Of a stretch of DNA of 18,523 nt, positions 14,800-18,523 are shown piece by piece. A program made the translations under genes and the position numbers. Below the pieces are notes generated by a model that saw nothing but the letters and a program-made list of their open reading frames with translations, made no database searches and was not told where the DNA came from. Position 1 is the stretch's first letter. Every line of letters starts with the position of its first letter. The stretch lies in the NCBI GenBank assembly GCA_937916135.1, contig CALFTQ010000046.1, forward strand, positions 1 to 18,523, given 5' to 3'. The DNA comes from an uncultured Verrucomicrobiales bacterium (GTDB taxonomy: Bacteria > Verrucomicrobiota > Verrucomicrobiia > Verrucomicrobiales > Akkermansiaceae).

Positions 14800-14806
14800 G
14801 GGCGCC

Positions 14807-15241
14807 ATGAAGAAGCTGCTCTGTCTTTCCGTGCTCTCTGTCGCGCTGGTCTCCTGCGTGGGTACCAAGGATTTCACCGTGAACACCTTCCCCGAAGGGG
14901 CAGATATCACCATCAACGGCGATTATGTGGGCAAGAGCCCCGTCACCACAGAAATTGCGCAGGATAAGACCCTCGGCATTGTGGCCCGCAAGAGCGGCTA
15001 TGAAATCGGCTCCGAGACGATTTCCCCCGTCACCAGCAAGTTCCTTTCCTTTGTCTGGACGGAGAGCGACCCCAAGGCCAAGTATATAGAGGAGGACTCC
15101 GTGGCTATCACGCTTAAAAAGATTCCCACCCCCTCCACCTACACCCCCAGCGTGATGCCGAAGTACACCGGCGGCGGAGGCTCCACCAAGGCCGCCCTCC
15201 CTGAGCCCCCCGCCCTCCGCCCCATGCCGGAGCTCGATTGA
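14807..15241 (+). CDS. PEGA-domain lipoprotein
   Basis: 144 aa. The signal peptide MKKLLCLSVLSVALVSC has lipobox LVSC (Cys17). Residues about 23-60 (FTVNTFPEGADITINGDYVG, then KSPVTTEI) are a PEGA domain, a small beta-sandwich common in surface-layer or envelope lipoproteins that often bind carbohydrate or serve as structural repeats. The rest is a Thr/Ser/Pro/Gly-rich tail with GGGGS and ending PPALRPMPELD, likely extended. It has its own promoter with a leaderless start at 14807. The transcript may run into the 200-bp gap before the acyltransferase gene, where no strong terminator is evident. Exact role unknown. Confidence 0.8.
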   Translation: MKKLLCLSVLSVALVSCVGTKDFTVNTFPEGADITINGDYVGKSPVTTEIAQDKTLGIVARKSGYEIGSETISPVTSKFLSFVWTESDPKAKYIEEDSVAITLKKIPTPSTYTPSVMPKYTGGGGSTKAALPEPPALRPMPELD

Positions 15242-15259
15242 TTTTCTATCTGAGGATAT

Positions 15260-15276
15260 ACGGATTTAAAATCCGT
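15260..15276. promoter_or_regulatory. 17-nt palindrome, possible operator (upstream site)
   Basis: ACGGATTT-A-AAATCCGT, perfect 8-bp arms. A near copy occupies the spacer of the acyltransferase promoter at 15396-15412. The pairing of a distal and a promoter site suggests a regulator binding site, though no regulator gene is nearby. Confidence 0.4.
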
Positions 15277-15389
15277 AAAGAAATTGTGTAACTGATAGAG
15301 TATCTGGTATCGGCAAAAAACAAGCCTGAGATTGTGTTAACTCCGGACTGGAACTCACTGTTTCTGATGCACAGGTTGTGAGATAAGGC

Positions 15390-15417
15390 TTGAATACGGA
15401 TTTTAAAAGCGTATAAT
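15390..15417 (+). promoter_or_regulatory. Promoter of the acyltransferase gene
   Basis: -35 TTGAAT (15390-15395), 16-bp spacer that is itself the palindrome-like ACGGATTTTAAAAGCG, and a consensus -10 TATAAT (15412-15417). The start site is expected near 15424, about 19 nt before ATG 15443. Confidence 0.7.
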
Positions 15418-15440
15418 GGCTGTTCTTTCCAGCCATTATA
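15412..15440. repeat. 11-bp inverted repeat overlapping the -10 box
   Basis: TATAATGGCTG (15412-15422) and CAGCCATTATA (15430-15440) are perfect complements separated by 7 bases. The left arm contains the -10 element and the right arm ends 2 bases before the start codon, so the site could act as an operator; in RNA starting near 15424 only part of it remains. Confidence 0.85.
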
Positions 15441-15442
15441 GC

Positions 15443-16549
15443 ATGACTTCCCAATCTCCTCCAATTGTCCGCCCGGTCTCCGGCAGAAATTACGGTATCG
15501 ATGCATTGCGTATTGTCGCGATGCTGATGGTATGCGTTATTCACATGAACTTGTTCACTAAGGCTCATTTTGAAGTGGTACCGACAAAGGAATATTTTTA
15601 TTACTTCGGTATTTGGACTGAGACGGTGGGAATGATAGGTGTAAACCTGTACGCCATGATTACGGGGTATGTCTGCGTGTTGAGTAGCTGGCGATATTCC
15701 CGCTATGTACGGTTGTGGGTTCTCGTGGTGTTCTATACAGTTTTGCTGTTTGCTATCGGGTATGCCTTGTCGTTAGCAGGTGTTTTGCCTTGTTCCATTG
15801 GGATTGTGCAAATTGCTAAGCAGATTTTCCGCCTCGGGTTTGGCAGTACTTACTGGTATTTTGCAGCCTATACGGGCTTGTTCTTCATCATTCCCTTCCT
15901 GAACCAGGGCTTGCAGAGATTGTCCCGGGAAAAGTTCACGCTGCTGGTGATGGTGCTGGTTGTCCTTCTTCCAATTATTAATTCCCGTGCGGGCGATATC
16001 ATTTATTCGGGTGGCTACAACATGATCTGGCTGACCGCGTTATATGTGGTCGGTGCTTATATAAAGTTGTACCCACCCCGTGTTTTGAGAAGTTTCTGGC
16101 TGCTGCTGGTTGCCGGAGTTTGCACTCTGCAGCCATTGCTTTTCGCCTTAATTGGTTTACCTCCCATCAATGGTTACACATGGCCGGTTGCTGTTGTCTA
16201 TTCTATTGCTCTGTTCATTGTCTTTACTCGCCTGGAATTGAAAAGTGGGGCGTTAAAGCGGTTGATTGCATGGGCGGCGCCGGCTTCCTTCTCCGTGTAT
16301 CTGCTGCATGTGCATCCCTGGTCGTGGAGCATGTTGGTTAAATATGTTCCCTGCGTGAATATTGCCTGGGACTATCCCTGGTGGTTCCCGCTCGCCGGGG
16401 GGCTGGTCATGTATCTCGTGTGCACCATGATAGATATGCTGCGCATGGGGGTGTTCCGGGTATGCAGGGTTGATGCCGTTGCCGATTGCTTTGCCAGTGT
16501 GATTGAAAACGCTGTGCGCCGCGCTCTGAATGTGCTGTCTCGCCTGTAA
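15443..16549 (+). CDS. Acyltransferase 3 family integral membrane protein
   Basis: 368 aa polytopic inner-membrane protein of the OafA/acyltransferase-3 family, enzymes that add acetyl or other acyl groups to surface polysaccharides or glycolipids. The family opening GIDALRIVAMLMVCVIHM is present, with Arg23 and the likely catalytic His34; about ten hydrophobic segments follow, including FFIIPFLNQGL and the C-terminal FSVYLLHVHPW. ATG 15443 (MTSQSPP) is taken as start; an in-frame ATG at 15416 lies inside the -10 box. The gene is noticeably more AT-rich and less codon-biased than its neighbours, a common trait of horizontally acquired surface-modification genes. Substrate cannot be told from sequence. 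Confidence 0.88.
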   Translation: MTSQSPPIVRPVSGRNYGIDALRIVAMLMVCVIHMNLFTKAHFEVVPTKEYFYYFGIWTETVGMIGVNLYAMITGYVCVLSSWRYSRYVRLWVLVVFYTVLLFAIGYALSLAGVLPCSIGIVQIAKQIFRLGFGSTYWYFAAYTGLFFIIPFLNQGLQRLSREKFTLLVMVLVVLLPIINSRAGDIIYSGGYNMIWLTALYVVGAYIKLYPPRVLRSFWLLLVAGVCTLQPLLFALIGLPPINGYTWPVAVVYSIALFIVFTRLELKSGALKRLIAWAAPASFSVYLLHVHPWSWSMLVKYVPCVNIAWDYPWWFPLAGGLVMYLVCTMIDMLRMGVFRVCRVDAVADCFASVIENAVRRALNVLSRL

Positions 16550-16628
16550 AAAATCTTCTCACGAAAGGAAAAGTTAAAAAAGCAAAATCCCAAAATTACC
16601 CAAAGTTGTAATTTTTGTGAAATTGTGC

Positions 16629-16656
16629 TTGCAAAAAGGCAAAAAGCGTGTAGAAT
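16629..16656 (+). promoter_or_regulatory. Promoter of the rpsM-rpsK-rpsD operon
   Basis: -35 TTGCAA (16629-16634), 16-bp A-rich spacer, -10 TAGAAT (16651-16656). The predicted start at about 16663 gives a leader of roughly 60 nt, the longest among the well-supported promoter-gene pairs here. The preceding 16550-16628 is A/T-rich and may act as an UP element. Confidence 0.65.
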
Positions 16657-16671
16657 CTGCGCCGACAAATT

Positions 16672-16687
16672 GCCGCCGTCCGGTGGC
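16672..16687 (+). promoter_or_regulatory. Leader hairpin of the ribosomal operon
   Basis: GCCGCC (16672-16677) pairs with GGTGGC (16682-16687), one G-U pair, loop GTCC, in the 5' leader of rpsM. A ribosomal-protein feedback site (S4 is the classic repressor of such operons) is a reasonable guess only. Confidence 0.35.
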
Positions 16688-16721
16688 GAACAGAAAACAC
16701 ATCTAATAATAACACACCACT

Positions 16722-17090
16722 ATGGCTCGTCTTTTCGGTATCGAAATTCCCAACGAGAAGCGCGTTGAGGCCTCCCTGTGCTACATCTACGGCATCGGGC
16801 CCTCCACGGCTAAGAAGGTGCTGGAGCAGGCCGGTATTTCCCCGGACCTTCGCACCGGCACGCTCTCTGACGCTCAGCTGACCAAGATTGTCCAGGCTAT
16901 CACCAGCAACAACATCCTCATCGAGGGTGACCTGCGCCGTGAGAAGCAGATGGCTCTCAAGCGTCTGACCAGCATCAACTGTCTGCGCGGCATCCGCCAC
17001 CGCAAGGGCCTTCCGGTCCGCGGCCAGCGCACCCGCACCAATGCCCGCACCCGTAAGGGCCGCAAGAAGACTGTGGGCGCCAAGAAGTAA
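16722..17090 (+). CDS. rpsM: 30S ribosomal protein S13
   Basis: 122 aa, normal size. S13 sits in the head of the small subunit, contacts the P-site tRNA and forms bridges with the 50S subunit. Family features are clear: IEIPNEKRVEASLCYIYGIG, then the helix-two-turn-helix region and LRGIRHRKGLPVRGQRTRTN near the C-terminus, ending in a Lys/Arg-rich tail KGRKKTVGAKK. It is the first gene of the operon, with codon bias typical of highly expressed genes. No strong Shine-Dalgarno is visible before ATG 16722; the sequence ACACCACT precedes it. Confidence 0.98.
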   Translation: MARLFGIEIPNEKRVEASLCYIYGIGPSTAKKVLEQAGISPDLRTGTLSDAQLTKIVQAITSNNILIEGDLRREKQMALKRLTSINCLRGIRHRKGLPVRGQRTRTNARTRKGRKKTVGAKK

Positions 17091-17117
17091 TTAACCCTTT
17101 AAGAGAATATACTGAAA

Positions 17118-17648
17118 ATGGCTGAAGAAACCATCCAGGAAGAAGTGAAGGACGTAGTGGCCGCCGAGGCTCCCGTTCAGACCGAGGCTCCCGCTCCCGC
17201 CGAGCAGAAGAAGCCCGAGGGTCGTCGCGACATCTTTGCCGAGCTGGGTCTCGCTGATGATGACGACAAGGTCAAGATTCTCAAGGCTAAGGGCAGCAAG
17301 AACGTTACCACCGGTATCGTGCACATCTCCTCCACCTTCAACAACACCGTGGTGAGCGTGACCGACCTGAAGGGCAACGTGATTGGCTGGTCCTCCGCCG
17401 GCAAGCTCAACTTCAAGGGCAGCCGCAAGAGCACCGCTTATGCCGGTCAGGTTGTGTGCCAGGACGCTTGCCGCCAGGCCATGGGCCACGGCCTCAAGGA
17501 GGTCGAGGTTCGCGTGAAGGGACCGGGTTCCGGTCGTGAGTCCGCTGTGCGTGCCGTGCAGGCCATCGGTCTGGAGATTTCCTCCATCGCTGATGTGACC
17601 CCCATCCCCCACAACGGTTGCCGTCCTCCCAAGGCTCGTCGCGCCTAA
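17118..17648 (+). CDS. rpsK: 30S ribosomal protein S11 with acidic N-terminal extension
   Basis: 176 aa versus about 129 in E. coli. From about residue 62 onward it is a standard S11: TTGIVHISSTFNNTVVSVTD, GWSSAGKLNFKGSRKST, VKGPGSGRES and DVTPIPHNGCRPPK. S11 lies in the platform of the 30S subunit near the E site and the Shine-Dalgarno binding region. The extra approximately 47 residues are Glu/Ala/Pro-rich (EEVKDVVAAEAPVQTEAP) followed by an acidic DDDD, unlike the basic N-termini of ribosomal proteins. The ATG at 17118 lies 27 bp after rpsM and no other ATG is available before the core, so the extension appears real. High-expression codon use continues across the extension. Confidence 0.97.
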   Translation: MAEETIQEEVKDVVAAEAPVQTEAPAPAEQKKPEGRRDIFAELGLADDDDKVKILKAKGSKNVTTGIVHISSTFNNTVVSVTDLKGNVIGWSSAGKLNFKGSRKSTAYAGQVVCQDACRQAMGHGLKEVEVRVKGPGSGRESAVRAVQAIGLEISSIADVTPIPHNGCRPPKARRA

Positions 17649-17686
17649 TAGAGTTTAACAAGAACCAAGAAAGATAACAGAACATT

Positions 17687-18298
17687 ATGGCTCGTTACAC
17701 AGGTCCTACCGCCAAGATCAGCCGCCGTTTCGGCGTTGAGCTCTTCGGTGCCTCCAAGGCTTTCGCCCGTCGTCCCTTCCCTCCGGGTCAGCACGGTGCC
17801 CGCGCCGGCCGCAAGAAGAAGTCTGACTACGGCATCATGCTTGCCGAAAAGCAGAAGCTTCGCTTCATGTACGGCGTGCTCGAAGGCCAGTTCCGCAAGT
17901 ACTATGAGGAAGCCTCCCGCCGCCGCGGCGTGACCGGCGATATCCTCCTGCAGCTGCTGGAGCTCCGCCTCGACAACATCATCTACCGCCTGAACTTTGC
18001 CACCACCCGCGCCGCTGCTCGTCAGATGGTCTCCCACGGCCACGTGACCGTGAATGGCAAGAAGGTGAACATCGCCTCCTACTCCTGCAAGCCCGGCGAC
18101 GTGATCAGCGTGGCCGCCAAGGCTCGCTCCCAGGCCCTGGCCAACCGCTTCGTGGAGCTGGCCGCCAGCGCCACCACCCCCGACTGGCTGGAGGTTGACA
18201 CCGCCAAGCTCACCGGCAAGGTGACCCGCATCCCCTCCGTCGAGGAGATCGCCCCCATCGTGAACGTGCAGCTCATCGTTGAGCTCTACTCCCGCTAA
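17687..18298 (+). CDS. rpsD: 30S ribosomal protein S4
   Basis: 203 aa, typical. S4 nucleates 30S assembly on the 5' domain of 16S rRNA and in many bacteria represses its own operon. It begins MARYTGPTAKISRRFGVELF, with RRPFPPGQHG; the S4 RNA-binding domain is at about residues 93-155 (RLDNIIYRLNF, then RQMVSHGHVTVNGKKVNI). The N-terminal zinc-binding cysteines of the C+ type are absent, so it is a C- paralogue. The last gene of the operon: it follows rpsK by 38 bp and is terminated by a 15-bp hairpin. rpoA and rplQ, usual downstream neighbours, do not follow within the 225 bases left. Confidence 0.98.
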   Translation: MARYTGPTAKISRRFGVELFGASKAFARRPFPPGQHGARAGRKKKSDYGIMLAEKQKLRFMYGVLEGQFRKYYEEASRRRGVTGDILLQLLELRLDNIIYRLNFATTRAAARQMVSHGHVTVNGKKVNIASYSCKPGDVISVAAKARSQALANRFVELAASATTPDWLEVDTAKLTGKVTRIPSVEEIAPIVNVQLIVELYSR

Positions 18299-18326
18299 TA
18301 ACGGGGTTCCCGATAGCACAAACTTC

Positions 18327-18366
18327 AACCGGCCTGCATGCCCCCGCATGCAGGCCGGTTTGCGTT
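18327..18366 (+). terminator. Terminator of the rpsM-rpsK-rpsD operon
   Basis: A perfect 15-bp stem (18327-18341 with 18346-18360), loop CCCC, is followed by TGCGTT; the T tract is short but the stem is very stable. It begins 29 bases after the rpsD stop. Confidence 0.8.
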
Positions 18367-18450
18367 TGATATTGCCATTGCTTGCATCATCGTTACCTTG
18401 CTCTTGCGGCAAAATCCCTGCATGTGTCCCAATGTTGGAGTAAAGAGCTC

Positions 18451-18523
18451 GATAAATTGGAATTTGTCGGCTGTTTGCCCGTAAACGGGCAAATCGAAAT
18501 TCTGCTCGTGCGAGCAGATCGAA
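18451..18523. repeat. Nested palindromic 'fern' element, copy 2 (cut by window end)
   Basis: It starts with the same 16-bp terminal repeat GATAAATTGGAATTTG and carries hairpins 1 and 2 plus the TCGAAAT spacer. Over the 73 visible bases it differs from copy 1 by a single missing G (18470/18471, GTCGG-CTG instead of GTCGGGCTG). The 6 bases before it (AGAGCT) also match those before copy 1 (13913-13918). Its position is 85 bases after the rpsD terminator stem, in the intergenic region. Confidence 0.9.

Noticed and set aside
14770..14806. Shine-Dalgarno-led start for the PEGA lipoprotein
   Set aside because: Only GGGCGCC precedes the ATG and the -10 box ends 7 bases before it, leaving no room for a ribosome binding site.

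Overview
The window looks like a chromosomal segment of a GC-rich Gram-negative bacterium, most likely a member of the Verrucomicrobiota close to Akkermansia. This is an inference from several things: an RND efflux pump and a Kdo transferase imply an outer membrane; the ribosomal protein genes look Verrucomicrobia-like; Shine-Dalgarno motifs are weak or absent; and promoters are repeatedly TTGC-type -35 / TANNNT -10 pairs lying almost on top of the start codon.

Left part (1-6980, minus strand). One apparent operon, read right to left from a promoter at 6952-6980: a DUF5069-like protein, a small tail-anchored protein, a 987-residue lipoprotein made of two complete membrane-fusion-protein modules fused in tandem, and an AcrB-type RND permease that runs off the left edge. 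No TolC-like outer-membrane gene is visible. Next (7025-9404, minus) is an overlapping operon rsmD - waaA - DUF2062 membrane protein, then a secreted protein of unknown function (9483-10247, minus). The last diverges from a lipoprotein-galM pair (10322-11682, plus), with two back-to-back promoters that share their -35 region.

Middle (11683-15241). After the galM terminator and a patch of short palindromes and 7-base tandem repeats comes a two-gene minus-strand operon, an ABC-type AAA ATPase followed by a PD-(D/E)XK-like nuclease, resembling a compact defence or repair module. Upstream of it is the most striking object in the window: a 322-bp element (13920-14241) with 16-bp perfect terminal inverted repeats enclosing eleven short segments, ten of them clear hairpins, separated by a 7-base spacer that reads TCGAAAT in the left half and ATTTCGA in the right half. 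It can fold into a ladder of five four-way junctions capped by one hairpin. A second copy begins at 18451 and is cut by the window edge. Next to the first copy are a candidate small RNA (about 14374-14475) and a promoter driving a 32-residue hydrophobic peptide. A PEGA-domain lipoprotein follows.

Right part (15242-18523, plus). A relatively AT-rich acyltransferase-3 membrane protein has a promoter loaded with palindromes. Then come rpsM-rpsK-rpsD with their own promoter, a hairpin leader and a strong terminator, and the second copy of the palindromic element. S11 carries an unusual acidic N-terminal extension of about 47 residues.
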